Assembly (NCBI RefSeq): GCF_020171285.1
Contig: NZ_JAIUZI010000001.1
Location: 310,001 to 374,000, forward strand
DNA length: 64,000 nt
Source of the DNA: Seohaeicola saemankumensis
GTDB lineage: Bacteria > Pseudomonadota > Alphaproteobacteria > Rhodobacterales > Rhodobacteraceae
Direction: 5' to 3'
In this document: in pieces, positions 34,134 to 43,995 of the stretch
Layout: each line of letters opens with the position of its first letter
Numbering within the stretch: the first letter of the stretch is position 1
Notes under the pieces: model-generated
The model's input: the letters and a program-made list of their open reading frames with translations, nothing else
Databases searched by the model: none
Told to the model about the DNA's origin: nothing
Made by a program: the position numbers and the translations under genes

Positions 34134-35597
34134 TCACAGGATGGTGCGCCGACGCCGTGGCGTGCTCTTGCCGCCGATCATCTGACTGCGGCCTGATCGC
34201 TCTGGCCGGGCCTCCCAGGCCTGCGGATACCGCAGCCGCTCGGCATATCCCAGAACCGCCCCTGCACATAGCCACGTATAGGGGATCAGGGTCGCGTTCA
34301 ACAGCATGTCGATCATCGTCACCGCCAGAATGATTGCAATTGGCGCCACATAGGGGGACAGCTCGCGCGACCGCTGGCTGCGTGTCTGCAACGCCAGCAT
34401 GAACAGCGGCAGCGCCAGCAACCCCATCTCGGCGATGTAGCCGACCCAGCCGAACGAGCCGAACACGATGATCCACCGCCCGTCCGGAACCGAGATGATC
34501 TTGGCCGTCTCGGGATCACGCAGCAGGTTCCGGCCCCAGCCGCCCCAGCCGAACCACGGCTTTTCGTCGGCCCGCTCCAGCAGGATCTCCTCGTTGGCAA
34601 ACCGGTACTCCAGCGACTGGCGGCGCGCCGGGTCAATCGCCTCGGCCTGCTCCAGGATCTTGTCGAGCGGCACCTTGCCGGTGTTGCGCAGCGTCGGATA
34701 GATCACCGCAATCAGCGCACAGACCACCGCCACCCGGATCATCGCCTTGGCGCTGGCAAACAGCACCAGCGGCAGGAACGCCAGCGCATAGAGCTGCGAG
34801 GCCAGGCTCTTGCACAGGTAGAGCACCACCATCAGATAGCCGGTCGCGATCAGCAGCCGCATCCGCTGCGGCCCCTCGACCGTGCGCGACAGCGCCGCCG
34901 CCGCCAGGATCGCGGTCATCAGGAAAAACGCCAGCCACAGCCCGTGCGGCAGGAACACGATGGGCCGGAACCCGCCCTCGCGCATCATCTGCTCGAAACT
35001 GTGCTGGAAGAACCCGTAGACCCAGATGTTGATCTGCGGGCTCAGCCGGATCTCGATCAGCGACGGGATCGTGTAGGCCAGCCCGCCCACCACCAGCGCC
35101 AGCAGCACCTCGCGCAGCCCGGTCTCGGTCGACAGGAATTGCCGCGCCAGCAGGAATGGCAGCAGCACGATCAGCTGATTGGCGATCACAGAGAACAGGT
35201 CGCGCACGCTCAGCCCCGGCAGGTACCCGGTGGTAAAGGTGATCGGCCAGGTGTTCTCCAGCGCGCGAAAGATCATCGGATCGCCGTTGGTCAGAACCGT
35301 CGGGATCACCCCCAGCACGAACAGAACGGTCAATATCCTGCCCACCGGCGACACCGGCATCAGGCGGAACTTCTGCTTGAACAGGTACACACAGCACAGC
35401 GCCGCGCAGAGGCTGGGAATCGACACCTTGTCCATCGACGGCACCAGCGGCAGATCGAAATTCGCGCTTGGCGGCAGGATCAGGTACCCGCCCAGGATGC
35501 TCCAGATGATCGCCCGTTCAAACGGCAGCTTGCGGAACATCACCACACAGGCCAGCGGCCAGATGATCAGCATCAAATAGGCAAGCGCGTTGGGCAT
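34134..35597 (-). CDS. O-antigen ligase/Wzy-like polysaccharide polymerase
   Basis: From the ATG at 35597 (MPNALAYLMLIIWPLACVV) the protein has 487 residues and about 11-12 membrane helices. A large loop sits near the C-terminal third, containing SLEYRFANEEILLERADEKPWFGWGGWGRN. The His/Arg-containing loop and the GWG pattern are typical of O-antigen ligase-domain proteins such as ExoQ and Wzy. It is expected to polymerise undecaprenyl-linked repeat units on the periplasmic face, with length set by the Wzz-like protein at 13368. A longer frame to 35720 has an unlikely Arg/Pro-rich N-terminus and was rejected. It is divergent from the WecG/TagA gene. Confidence 0.85.
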   Translation of the reverse strand: MPNALAYLMLIIWPLACVVMFRKLPFERAIIWSILGGYLILPPSANFDLPLVPSMDKVSIPSLCAALCCVYLFKQKFRLMPVSPVGRILTVLFVLGVIPTVLTNGDPMIFRALENTWPITFTTGYLPGLSVRDLFSVIANQLIVLLPFLLARQFLSTETGLREVLLALVVGGLAYTIPSLIEIRLSPQINIWVYGFFQHSFEQMMREGGFRPIVFLPHGLWLAFFLMTAILAAAALSRTVEGPQRMRLLIATGYLMVVLYLCKSLASQLYALAFLPLVLFASAKAMIRVAVVCALIAVIYPTLRNTGKVPLDKILEQAEAIDPARRQSLEYRFANEEILLERADEKPWFGWGGWGRNLLRDPETAKIISVPDGRWIIVFGSFGWVGYIAEMGLLALPLFMLALQTRSQRSRELSPYVAPIAIILAVTMIDMLLNATLIPYTWLCAGAVLGYAERLRYPQAWEARPERSGRSQMIGGKSTPRRRRTIL

Positions 35598-35827
35598 CGG
35601 GGCGGGTCTGGTCCTGGGGTATACCTGTGGTGGCCAGACCTTAGCAGCCGCGCCGCGCGCTGTCGCCCGCCCAATGCCGCCGGGGCCCCGGACCGCGCGA
35701 AACAATGGCACCGATACCACGCCGCCGCCCGTTCGCTGCCCGTTCGGCGGCTGTCATCTGGCGCTTTGGCCCGCGCCCGCGTACATCTCGGTCATAGGAT
35801 CGGGTCACAGACCAGCAGGACGGGCGC

Positions 35828-36583
35828 GTGCAGTTCACATTCGGCGGACAGACCATCACCATCAACGTCGCCACCCGCGCCGCGCTCGAGCAAGAGGTGC
35901 GCGACCGCTTCCGCGCCCGTCGCGGTTTCGCCTTGGCCACCGTCAACCTCGACCACCTGGTCAAGATGCGCGCCTCTCCCGCCTTTACCCGCGCCTATGC
36001 CGGGCAGGATCTGGTGGTCGCCGATGGCCGCCCCATCGTCTGGCTGTCGCGGCTGGCCCGCCGCCCGGTCGCGCTGATGCCCGGCTCCGACCTGATCACG
36101 CCGCTGTGCCAATGGGCCGCTGGCGAAGGCGCGCCCGTCGCGCTGGTGGGCAGCACCGCACAGGTGCTCGATACCGCCGCCGCGACCCTCGCCGAACAGG
36201 TGCCGGGCCTGGACATCACCCTGAAAATCGCCCCGCCGCAGGGCTTTGACCCGATGGGGGCAGAGGCCGACACCATCCTCGACCGCCTGAACGCCGCCGG
36301 GGTTCAGCTTTGCTTTCTCGCGCTGGGCGCACCGAAACAGGAACAATTGGCGGCGCGGGGCAGGGCGGCGGCCCCGGCCACCGGCTTTGCCAGCATCGGC
36401 GCCGGGCTTGATTTCATCGGCGGCGGCCAGCGCCGTGCGCCATCCTGGATGCGGCGCACTGGGCTGGAATGGCTGTGGCGGGCGCTGGGCGACCCGCTGC
36501 GGCTGGGGCCGCGCTATGCCAAATGCGCCGCGATCCTGCCGGGGCAGGCGGGGCAGGCGCTCAAACTGCGCCGCCGTGGCTGA
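35828..36583 (+). CDS. WecG/TagA/CpsF-family glycosyltransferase (GT26)
   Basis: The 251-residue protein matches the GT26 family: TVNLDHLVKMRASPAF, VVADGRPIVWLSRLARRPV, then LGAPKQEQLAARG and the C-terminal RAPSWMRRTGLEWLWRALGDPLRLGPRY. Members transfer N-acetylmannosamine, N-acetylmannosaminuronate, glucose or related sugars to a lipid-linked acceptor at the cytoplasmic face. The start is GTG at 35828. It is a single plus-strand gene between minus-strand genes and belongs functionally to the EPS locus. Confidence 0.92.
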   Translation: MQFTFGGQTITINVATRAALEQEVRDRFRARRGFALATVNLDHLVKMRASPAFTRAYAGQDLVVADGRPIVWLSRLARRPVALMPGSDLITPLCQWAAGEGAPVALVGSTAQVLDTAAATLAEQVPGLDITLKIAPPQGFDPMGAEADTILDRLNAAGVQLCFLALGAPKQEQLAARGRAAAPATGFASIGAGLDFIGGGQRRAPSWMRRTGLEWLWRALGDPLRLGPRYAKCAAILPGQAGQALKLRRRG

Positions 36584-36589
36584 CCGGGC

Positions 36590-37534
36590 TCACCGGTACT
36601 CCATCAGCGCCGTCTTTCGGCCCCGCGCCCTGTTGGCGTAAAACGACAGCGCCCCGATCGCCTCTGGAAATTTGCCCAGCACCGTAAACAGCGCCACCTC
36701 CGGCGGCAGACGCCGCGCCAGCCGCGCCACCTGCAGCGGATAAACCAGCGCCAGCAGCCACAGCCAAGGCGACACCAGACCCGCCAGCCCGATCGCCACC
36801 GGCAGCCCTGCGCCCCAGAACAGCGCCCGCCTGGTTTCCGCCACCCAGTGCCGCTCGGGCGGAGCGCCATGCAGCGCCGCGCCCTCGGCAAAGGCATGGC
36901 CCGCCCGCCGGCTCCGCTTCCACCACTGGCCAAACCGCAGAATGCGCGCGTCGTGCGTCGTCATCGCGGCGTCCAGCCGCCAGACGCTCCAACCCGCCTG
37001 CCGCAGCCGCACGCACAGCTCCGGCTCCTCCCCGGCGATCAGTCCGGGATTGAACCCGCCTACCTGCTCCAGCGCCGCCCGCCGCATCAGCGCATCGCCG
37101 CCACAGGCCAGCGCCCGGCCCACCGGGGTATCCCATTCGTGATCGCACAGCCGGTTGTAGACCGAGGCCTCCGGATGCTCTTCGCGCCGCCGCCCGCAGG
37201 CCACCGCCGCCTCGGGCTCCTCCGCCAGAAAATCCATCGCCGTGGCCACCCATCCGGGATCCACCGTGCAATCGCCATCGACCAGCTGCACAAACTCGGC
37301 CTGCGATCCCTTCAGCCGCTCCAGTCCCGCGTTACGCGCCCGCGCGGCGGTAAAGGGCACCGACATGTCCAGCGCAACCACCTCCGCGCCCGCCGCCGCC
37401 GCCGCCTCGGCGCTGCCATCGTCCGATCCGGAATCCACGTAGACGATCCGCCCGACCTGTCCCGTCAGCGAGGCCAGACAAGCCAGCAGCCGCGCGCCCT
37501 CGTTGCGCCCGATCACCACCGCGTCAGCCCGCAT
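36590..37534 (-). CDS. GT2-family glycosyltransferase with C-terminal membrane segment
   Basis: From the ATG at 37534 (MRADAVVIGRNEGARLLACLASL) the protein has 314 residues. The GT-A motifs are VYVDSGSDDGSAEAA, FVQLVDGDCTVDPGW (DXD) and the acceptor-site segment GEEPELCVRLRQAGW. A hydrophobic pair of helices at about 230-265 (WGAGLPVAIGLAGLVSPWLWLLALVY) anchors it to the membrane. Start and the upstream GT stop overlap by 11 bp, so the two glycosyltransferases are coupled. A longer frame to 37561 adds a few residues without family support. It probably adds a sugar during repeat-unit assembly. Confidence 0.87.
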   Translation of the reverse strand: MRADAVVIGRNEGARLLACLASLTGQVGRIVYVDSGSDDGSAEAAAAAGAEVVALDMSVPFTAARARNAGLERLKGSQAEFVQLVDGDCTVDPGWVATAMDFLAEEPEAAVACGRRREEHPEASVYNRLCDHEWDTPVGRALACGGDALMRRAALEQVGGFNPGLIAGEEPELCVRLRQAGWSVWRLDAAMTTHDARILRFGQWWKRSRRAGHAFAEGAALHGAPPERHWVAETRRALFWGAGLPVAIGLAGLVSPWLWLLALVYPLQVARLARRLPPEVALFTVLGKFPEAIGALSFYANRARGRKTALMEYR

Positions 37535-38573
37535 CGGGCCACTCCCGCACAAACGCATCATAGGCGGGCGAGCCGATCAGGAACCCGGCCCCGAGCAGCT
37601 GATCGAACCCCTCGAACACCACGGCATCGTCTGAATACAACGTCAGCCCGCCCTCGCGCGCATAGGCTGCCAGCCGCTTCTGGTCCTCGCCGTGGCGGAC
37701 CGACCGTTCCGCCACCGTGCGGGCATCGCGCACCTGCGGGTCGTTGGCGAACTTGTAATGCCGGATCAGAGCGGTGAAATCGGCACAGCTGACATGGGCC
37801 GAACAATGCGGATGCACCCCCGGTTCGACACCTTCACCGACAAACACCAGCGGGTGCTTGCTCAGACAGCACAGCTCGCCGAACACCTTGTTGCGGATAC
37901 CGCCGAACAGGAACCTGATGTCGGGGTTGCTGATCCGGTTGTCCTTCATCCAATAGGCAAAATGGATCAGCCCGGTGTCGGTATAGGGCACATCGACGAT
38001 GCCGCCCAGATCGCAGAACCGGAACGCCTCCAGCGCCTGCGCATAGGTCAGGTCGGCGACCTCGCCGATCGGCCGGTCGGGAAACATCTCCAGCATCTGC
38101 GCCACCAGCGCCGTGTAGCCCCGCCGGCCCATGTACCGCACCAGCCCGCCCAGCCCGATCCGCGCCGCGCCGGGAAAATCGAACATCTCGTCCATATCGG
38201 CGTAGAGCACCCAGCGCCCCCGGCAATAGGTCTCGGCGGCATAGCGGCGGAAATCATTCTCGAACCGGCCCCAGCGCAGCTTGGACTGCACGATCACCGT
38301 GCCCGGCTCGGCCCGGATACGGTCCAGCGTGCCATCGGTGGACCCGTTGTCAAAGAACACAAAGTGCCGCGCGCCCAGCCGCCGGTAATGGTCGAAAAAC
38401 GCGTCCAGGTAATAGGCCCCGTCGCGCACCAGCGCCACCACCGTCACCTCGTCGGGACCCTGGCCCAGATCGCGCGGCCCGTGCAGGTGCCGGATCGACA
38501 GCCGTAGCCGCAGCCGGTCCGCGACCCGTTCCGCCCGTGCCCGCAGTCTCTGCGTCCAGCTTGCTCCTGCCAT
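37524..38573 (-). CDS. GT2-like glycosyltransferase (Glyco_tranf_2_4 group)
   Basis: The 349-residue protein has VTVVALVRDGAYYLDAFFDHYRRLGARHFVFFDNGSTDGT at about residues 43-83 and the DXD-like ADMDEMFDF, which place it with the GT2/GT92-like transferases that open with 'E/RD...YL.EF..HY...G...F...DN.S.D'. Cys and His residues are frequent in the C-terminal half (ELCCLSKHP, HPHCSAHVSCADF), in keeping with this group. It is the first gene of a two-gene minus-strand unit with the GT2 that overlaps it. The upstream gap to xylB (205 bp) holds the divergent promoters. Confidence 0.83.
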   Translation of the reverse strand: MAGASWTQRLRARAERVADRLRLRLSIRHLHGPRDLGQGPDEVTVVALVRDGAYYLDAFFDHYRRLGARHFVFFDNGSTDGTLDRIRAEPGTVIVQSKLRWGRFENDFRRYAAETYCRGRWVLYADMDEMFDFPGAARIGLGGLVRYMGRRGYTALVAQMLEMFPDRPIGEVADLTYAQALEAFRFCDLGGIVDVPYTDTGLIHFAYWMKDNRISNPDIRFLFGGIRNKVFGELCCLSKHPLVFVGEGVEPGVHPHCSAHVSCADFTALIRHYKFANDPQVRDARTVAERSVRHGEDQKRLAAYAREGGLTLYSDDAVVFEGFDQLLGAGFLIGSPAYDAFVREWPDAG

Positions 38574-38717
38574 CCCCGGTCCCGTGCGGTTGCTTTTCCC
38601 GTCAGCCTAACCGGCGCGGCGCGGGCTGCAAGACCGGTTTGCCATCTGCGGCCATAATCGTCATGGTTCGCAGGGCGGCGTCCGGCGTCCGCCGATTTTT
38701 GAGGTACGAACGTCATT

Positions 38718-38740
38718 TTAAATTTGACACCTGAATTAAA
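38718..38740. promoter_or_regulatory. Putative ROK-repressor operator in front of xylB
   Basis: Imperfect inverted repeat: left half TTAAATTTGA, 3-base centre, right half CTGAATTAAA. It agrees at 16 of 20 arm positions with the perfect repeat at 46864-46886. It ends 38 bp before the xylB start, where a repressor would block transcription. Confidence 0.6.
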
Positions 38741-38778
38741 TAAGTGGACAGTCGGTATCCAGACCTGTGGGAGGGCAC

Positions 38779-40230
38779 ATGTACATCGGATTGGACCTGG
38801 GAACCTCGGGGGTGAGGGCCTTGCTCGTGGCGCCCGACGGTCGCGTTCTGCACAGCGCCGAGGCGCCCGTCGCCGTCACCCACCCGCATCCGGGCTGGAG
38901 CGAACAGCACCCCGCCGGCTGGATCGCCGCCGCCGCCCAGACCCTGCGCGCGCTGGCCGGGATCGCGCCCGCCGAAATGGCCGGGCTGCGCGGCATCAGC
39001 CTGTCGGGCCAGATGCACGGCGCAACGCTGCTGGACGCAGAGGGCCAGGTGCTGCGCCCCTGCATCTTGTGGAACGACACCCGCAGCCATGCCCAGGCCG
39101 CCCGGCTCGACGCCGCCCCGCGCGTCCGTGACATCTCCGGCAACATCGTCTTTCCCGGCTTCACCGCGCCGAAACTGGCCTGGCTGGCCGAACATGAACC
39201 CGACATCTTTGACCGCACCGCCACCGTGCTCCTGCCCAAGGATTACCTGACCTTCTGGCTGACCGGACAACGGGTCACCGACATGTCCGACGCCGCTGGC
39301 ACCGCCTGGCTCGACGTTGGCGGGCGCTGCTGGTCGGATGACCTGCTGGCGCAATCGGGGATGCGCGCCGACCAGATGCCCCGGCTGCTCGAAGGCACCG
39401 GCACCGTTGGCCCGGTGCGCGGCGATCTGGCCGCCGAACTGGGCATTCCCGACACCACCCTTGTCATTGCCGGCGGCGCCGACAACGCGGTCGCCGCCTG
39501 TGGCGTCGGCGCGCTGGGCGAGGGCGACGGCTTTGTCTCGCTGGGCACCTCCGGCGTGCTGCTCGCCGCCCGCGACGGTTTTGCCCCGCGCCCCGAAAGC
39601 GCGGTGCACACCTTCTGCCACGCGGTGCCGGATCGCTGGTACCAGATGGGCGTGATCCTCGCCGCCACCGACAGCCTGAACTGGCTCTCGCGCATCACCG
39701 GTCAGGATCCCGCCACGCTGACCGCCGGTCTGGGCCCCCATGCGCAGGCCCCCGGCGCGCTGCGGTTCCTGCCGTACCTCTCCGGCGAACGCACCCCGCA
39801 CAACGACAGTTCCATTCGCGGCGCGTTTATCAACCTCGACATCGCCCAGGAACCACAGGATCTCGCCCGCGCCGTCATCGAAGGCGTCAGCTTTGCCCTG
39901 CGCGACAACCTCGAGGCGCTGAAATCCACCGGTGCCCGGCTCGACCGGCTGCTCGCCATCGGCGGCGGCACCCGGTCACGCTACTGGGTCGATCTGCTGG
40001 CCAATCTGCTCGACCTGCCCATCGACCTGCCGCAGCAGGGCGAATTCGGCGCCGCGCTGGGCGCCGCCCGCCTGGCGATCTGCGGCGTCACCGGGGCCGA
40101 TCCGGCCGAGGTGATGACCAAGCCGCCGCTGTCCGAGACCATCGCGCCCCGCGCCGAACTGCGCGCCGCCTGCGATGACGCCTATGCCGCCTACGCGGCC
40201 ACATACCCAGCCCTGAAAGCTCTCTCATGA
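38779..40230 (+). CDS. xylB: Xylulokinase
   Basis: The 483-residue FGGY-family kinase phosphorylates D-xylulose to xylulose 5-phosphate. The N-terminal ATPase motif is [16 protein letters not shown], the XylB-typical substrate segment is [14 protein letters not shown], and the C-terminal half has [17 protein letters not shown] and [14 protein letters not shown]. The length fits the family (480-500). The ATG at 38779 follows GGGAGGG. The stop overlaps the xylA start (ATGA), so kinase and isomerase are translationally coupled. It is the first gene of a four-gene operon behind the putative operator at 38718-38740. Confidence 0.96.
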   Translation: MYIGLDLGTSGVRALLVAPDGRVLHSAEAPVAVTHPHPGWSEQHPAGWIAAAAQTLRALAGIAPAEMAGLRGISLSGQMHGATLLDAEGQVLRPCILWNDTRSHAQAARLDAAPRVRDISGNIVFPGFTAPKLAWLAEHEPDIFDRTATVLLPKDYLTFWLTGQRVTDMSDAAGTAWLDVGGRCWSDDLLAQSGMRADQMPRLLEGTGTVGPVRGDLAAELGIPDTTLVIAGGADNAVAACGVGALGEGDGFVSLGTSGVLLAARDGFAPRPESAVHTFCHAVPDRWYQMGVILAATDSLNWLSRITGQDPATLTAGLGPHAQAPGALRFLPYLSGERTPHNDSSIRGAFINLDIAQEPQDLARAVIEGVSFALRDNLEALKSTGARLDRLLAIGGGTRSRYWVDLLANLLDLPIDLPQQGEFGAALGAARLAICGVTGADPAEVMTKPPLSETIAPRAELRAACDDAYAAYAATYPALKALS

Positions 40231-41534
40231 CCCAACCGTTCTTTGCCGATATCGCCCCCGTCCAGTACGAAGGCCCCGACAGCGCCAATCCGCTGGCCTA
40301 CCGCCATTACAATCCCGACGAAATCGTCATGGGCAAACGGATGGAGGACCACCTGCGGTTCGCCGTCGCTTACTGGCACTCCTTCGCATGGGAAGGGCAG
40401 GACCCCTTTGGCGGTCAGACCTTTGTCCGCCCCTGGCACCCGCAGGACCGGATGGAGACCGCCCGGATCAAGGCCGACGCCGCCTTTGACATGTTCGACA
40501 TCCTTGGCCAGCCCTATTTCTGCTGGCACGACGCCGATGTTCGCCCCGAGGGCGACACATTCGCCGAGAGCCTGTCGAACCTGACCGCGATCATCGACTA
40601 TTTCGAAGAGAAGATGGCCAGCCGCAAGATCAAGCTGCTGTGGGGCACGGCCAACATGTTCAGCCACCGCCGCTGGATGGCCGGCGCCTCGACCAACCCG
40701 GATCCGGATGTCTTTGCCTATGCCGCCGCGACGGTGAAAACCTGCATGGATGCGACCCACCGGCTGGGCGGCGAAAACTACGTACTCTGGGGCGGGCGCG
40801 AAGGGTACGAGACGCTGCTGAACACCGATCTGGGCCAGGAGCTGGACCATATGGGCCGGTTCCTGAACATGGTGGTCGAGTACAAGCACAAGATCGGGTT
40901 CAAGGGCACCATCCTGGTGGAACCCAAACCGCAGGAGCCGTCGAAGCACCAGTATGATTTCGACGCCGCCACCTGCATCGGCATCCTGCGCAAATACGGG
41001 TTGGAAGGTGAGGTGAAACTGAACCTCGAACAGGGCCACGCCATCCTGGCCGGTCATTCGTTCGAACATGAAATCGCGGTGGCGGCGGCCGAGGGCATGC
41101 TGGGGTCGATCGACATGAACCGCAACGATTACCAGTCCGGCTGGGACACCGACCAGTTCCCCAACAACGTGCCAGAGGTGGCGCTGGCCTATTACCACAT
41201 CCTGAAATCGGGCGGCTTTACCACCGGCGGCACCAATTTCGACGCCAAGCTGCGGCGCCAGTCGCTGGACGCCGCCGACCTGATCGCGGCCCACGTCGGC
41301 GCGATGGACATCTGCGCGCGCGGGCTCAAGGCCGCCGCCGCGATGATCGAGGACGGCGGGCTGGAAACGGCCCTGAAAGACCGCTACGCTGGCTGGGAAA
41401 CCCCCGCCGCCCGCGCCATGCTCGACAGCGATTTCGACAGTATCTTTGATCGCGTGCTGTCCGGTGACATCGCCCCCGAACCGCGCTCGGGCCGGCAGGA
41501 GATCCTGGAGAATTACGTCAACCGGTTCGTATGA
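40227..41534 (+). CDS. xylA: Xylose isomerase
   Basis: The 435-residue enzyme interconverts D-xylose and D-xylulose with two divalent metal ions. The catalytic His101 and Asp104 are in [14 protein letters not shown], the same numbering as in the Escherichia coli enzyme. The metal-binding stretches are [52 protein letters not shown] and [13 protein letters not shown]. It overlaps xylB by 4 bp upstream and the mutarotase gene by 4 bp downstream. Confidence 0.97.
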   Translation: MTQPFFADIAPVQYEGPDSANPLAYRHYNPDEIVMGKRMEDHLRFAVAYWHSFAWEGQDPFGGQTFVRPWHPQDRMETARIKADAAFDMFDILGQPYFCWHDADVRPEGDTFAESLSNLTAIIDYFEEKMASRKIKLLWGTANMFSHRRWMAGASTNPDPDVFAYAAATVKTCMDATHRLGGENYVLWGGREGYETLLNTDLGQELDHMGRFLNMVVEYKHKIGFKGTILVEPKPQEPSKHQYDFDAATCIGILRKYGLEGEVKLNLEQGHAILAGHSFEHEIAVAAAEGMLGSIDMNRNDYQSGWDTDQFPNNVPEVALAYYHILKSGGFTTGGTNFDAKLRRQSLDAADLIAAHVGAMDICARGLKAAAAMIEDGGLETALKDRYAGWETPAARAMLDSDFDSIFDRVLSGDIAPEPRSGRQEILENYVNRFV

Positions 41535-42493
41535 TGGCACCACCCCCGCTTCGACGTCACCTGCTCTCCGACGGCGACGTGTCGGTTGCGCTGCTGTCGC
41601 TGGGCTGCATCACGCAGGACTGGCGCGTGCCGATGGGCGGCGCGCCGGTCCCGGTGGTGCTGGGTTACGCCGATCCGCAGGACTATCTCCGCCACCCGAC
41701 CAGCATGGGCGTGATCGCGGGCCGCGTCGCCAACCGGATCTCGGGGGCGCGGTTCTGGCTCGACGGCGCGCTCTACCAGCTGCCCGCGAACGAAGGCCCA
41801 ACCCACCTGCACGGCGGCCCCGGCGGGCTGCAGAAACGGATCTGGCACAGCGAGGCGGACGGCAATCGCGCGGTCCGCTTCACCCTGACCTCCGAGCACG
41901 GCGATCAGGGCTATCCGGGAACGGTACAGCTTGCGGTGACCGTCACGCTCACCGGTCATGCCCTGCGCTACGAGATGCAGGCGACCCCCGACCGCCCCAC
42001 GCCGATCAGCCTGGCGCAGCACAGCTATTACAACCTGATGGGGCAGGGCGACATCGCCGATCACCGCCTGCAGATCAACGCCGACCGCTGCACCCCCACC
42101 GACAAGGCCAAGATCCCCACCGGGCGTGTCGCGGATGCCGCCCGGCACGGCTGCGACTTCACCACGCCCCGCGCGGTGGGGCTGACGGATCACGACATCA
42201 ACCTCGTGCTGAACGGCGGTACGCCCGCCGCCACCCTCACCGCACCCAACGGCATGACCCTGACGCTGACCACCGACCAACCCTGCGTGCAGCTTTACAC
42301 CGGGGCCGGGCTGACGCCCAAGGCGCCGCCGCACGCGGGCCAGACCCTGCGGCCCTACGCCGGTCTCTGCCTTGAGCCGCAGCACTATCCCAATGCCGTC
42401 AACACACCTGAATTCCCGCTCACCCTCGCCACCCCCGACGCGCCCTACCACCAGACCACCACCCTCACCATCACACCGGGAGAGGCGGCGTGA
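41531..42493 (+). CDS. Aldose 1-epimerase (mutarotase)
   Basis: The 320-residue protein is a galactose-mutarotase-like beta-sandwich. The segment [21 protein letters not shown], the catalytic-base region [15 protein letters not shown] with its His, and the C-terminal [18 protein letters not shown] with the Glu are the family marks. It speeds interconversion of alpha and beta anomers of xylose or other aldoses and so feeds the isomerase, which prefers one anomer. Four-base overlaps with xylA and with the downstream cytochrome gene place it in the operon. No signal peptide is seen, so it acts in the cytoplasm. Confidence 0.92.
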   Translation: MMAPPPLRRHLLSDGDVSVALLSLGCITQDWRVPMGGAPVPVVLGYADPQDYLRHPTSMGVIAGRVANRISGARFWLDGALYQLPANEGPTHLHGGPGGLQKRIWHSEADGNRAVRFTLTSEHGDQGYPGTVQLAVTVTLTGHALRYEMQATPDRPTPISLAQHSYYNLMGQGDIADHRLQINADRCTPTDKAKIPTGRVADAARHGCDFTTPRAVGLTDHDINLVLNGGTPAATLTAPNGMTLTLTTDQPCVQLYTGAGLTPKAPPHAGQTLRPYAGLCLEPQHYPNAVNTPEFPLTLATPDAPYHQTTTLTITPGEAA

Positions 42494-43800
42494 AACGGCA
42501 GGCCACGGCGCTGGCTCTGGTCCTTGCGCTGGGCGCGCAGACGGCCCCGGCCGGGCCGCTGCCGCAGGCGGACGCCAGATTTCCACCCTTAGAGGAGGCC
42601 TCGGTCGCGCTGGGGCAGCTGCTGTTTTTCGATCCCATCCTGTCAGGCAGCCGCACCGTGAGTTGCGCCACCTGCCACCACCCGCGCTTTGCCACCTCCG
42701 ACGGGGTGGCGCTGGGGCTTGGCGATGGCGGCACCGGTCTGGGCCCCGACCGCAGCCACGATCCTGCCAACCCGCCCGAACAGCGCATCCCGCGCAATTC
42801 TCCGGCGCTCTTCAACCTCGGCGCCAGCGAGTTCACCACCTTCTTTCACGACGGGCGGCTGGAAACCGACCCCACCCGCCCCTCGGGCATCCGCACGCCG
42901 CTGGGCGCGGACATGGAGGCGGGCTTTGCCTCGGCCCTCTCGGCGCAGGCGATGTTCCCGGTGCTCTCGGGCGATGAAATGGCCGGGCATTATTCCGAGA
43001 ACGACGTCGCCCAGGCCGTGCGCCAGGGGCTGCTGACCGGACCGGGCGGCGCCTGGTCGATCCTGTCGGACCGGATCGAGGCGATCCCGGCGTACCGCGC
43101 CGCCTTTGACGCGGTCATCGGCTCGCGCGAGATCCGCTTTGCCGATATCGCTAACGCGGTGGCCGATTTCGTGGCCTTCGAATGGCGCGCCGACAACAGC
43201 CCCTTCGACGCCTACCTGCGCGACGGCACGCCGCTGCCCGCACCGGCGGCGCGCGGCATGGCGCTGTTTTACGGCGCGGCGGGCTGTTCGGCCTGCCACG
43301 GCGGCCAGTTCCAGACCGATCACGCCTTTCACGCCATCGCCATGCCGCAGATCGGGCCGGGCAAGGCGGCGCGGTTCGAACGCCACAGCCGCGACCAGGG
43401 CCGCATCCGGGTCACCGGCGCGGATGCCGACGCCTACCGCTTCCGCACCCCGTCGCTGCGCAACGTTGCCCATACCGCACCCTACGGCCATTCCGGCGCC
43501 TATGCCCGGCTCGAGGACGCGGTGCGCCATCACCTCGACCCGGTGGCGGCGCTGGGGCGCTACGACACGGCGCAGGCGGTGCTGCCGGGGCCGGGGTTCG
43601 ACAGCGATTTCGCGGTGATGCGCGCGCCCGCCGAGCGCGCCGCCATCGCCGCGGCCAACGAACTGGCGCCGGTGACGCTGAGCGATGCCGAGATCGCTGA
43701 CCTGCTGGCCTTTCTCGATGCGCTGAGCGATCCGACCAGCCTCGCCGGGCGGATGGGCGTGCCCGATGCGGTGCCGAGCGGCCTGCCGGTGGCGCGCTAG
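42490..43800 (+). CDS. Periplasmic diheme cytochrome c peroxidase/MauG-family protein
   Basis: The 436-residue protein has a Sec signal peptide (residues 1-21, cleaved near TAPAG) and two haem-c sites, CATCH (Cys59-His63) and CSACH (Cys266-His270). The distal motif TPSLRNVAHTAPYGHSGAYARLEDAV is typical of the CcpA/MauG/MbnH superfamily. Such enzymes reduce hydrogen peroxide or make high-valent iron to modify a partner protein. The start overlaps the mutarotase stop by 4 bp, so it is the last gene of the xylBA operon, an odd place for a periplasmic redox enzyme. The convergent CRTAC1-type gene is a possible partner. A plain peroxidase role cannot be excluded. Confidence 0.88.
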   Translation: MKRQATALALVLALGAQTAPAGPLPQADARFPPLEEASVALGQLLFFDPILSGSRTVSCATCHHPRFATSDGVALGLGDGGTGLGPDRSHDPANPPEQRIPRNSPALFNLGASEFTTFFHDGRLETDPTRPSGIRTPLGADMEAGFASALSAQAMFPVLSGDEMAGHYSENDVAQAVRQGLLTGPGGAWSILSDRIEAIPAYRAAFDAVIGSREIRFADIANAVADFVAFEWRADNSPFDAYLRDGTPLPAPAARGMALFYGAAGCSACHGGQFQTDHAFHAIAMPQIGPGKAARFERHSRDQGRIRVTGADADAYRFRTPSLRNVAHTAPYGHSGAYARLEDAVRHHLDPVAALGRYDTAQAVLPGPGFDSDFAVMRAPAERAAIAAANELAPVTLSDAEIADLLAFLDALSDPTSLAGRMGVPDAVPSGLPVAR

Positions 43801-43834
43801 ACGCGGGTCCCGCCGGTTCCTTGGGGCTGCCAGA

Positions 43835-43859
43835 GCGCTTCGGGTTTAACCCGAAGCGC
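43835..43859. terminator. Perfect hairpin between convergent genes
   Basis: Two 12-bp arms (43835-43846 and 43848-43859) pair perfectly around one central base, 35 bp after the cytochrome gene stop. There is no run of T, so it may be a Rho-independent-like or REP-type stem rather than a classical terminator. It could serve both converging transcripts. Confidence 0.55.
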
Positions 43860-43879
43860 CGTAAAAGGCGCGCCTGTGG

Positions 43880-43950
43880 CGCACACCATTGGTTTGATGA
43901 GGGACGCTGTCCCTCAAACTCCCTGGGATATTTTCGAACAGAAGAAGCCC
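43880..43950. repeat. Rhodobacterales-type intergenic repeat with hairpin
   Basis: The stretch has the hairpin GAGGGAC-GCT-GTCCCTC (43899-43915) followed by AACTCCCTGGGATATTTTC. From memory, closely similar strings recur between genes in many Rhodobacteraceae genomes. It fills the gap between two converging genes together with the stem at 43835. Confidence 0.5.
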
Positions 43951-43995
43951 GGAGCGCGCGCGCCCTTTCATCTCTTTCCTGGGGTCTATTCCAGC

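Noticed and set aside
34058..34333. 91-codon plus-strand frame after the PKS promoter
   Set aside because: It overlaps the end of the polymerase gene and has no similarity or start signal.
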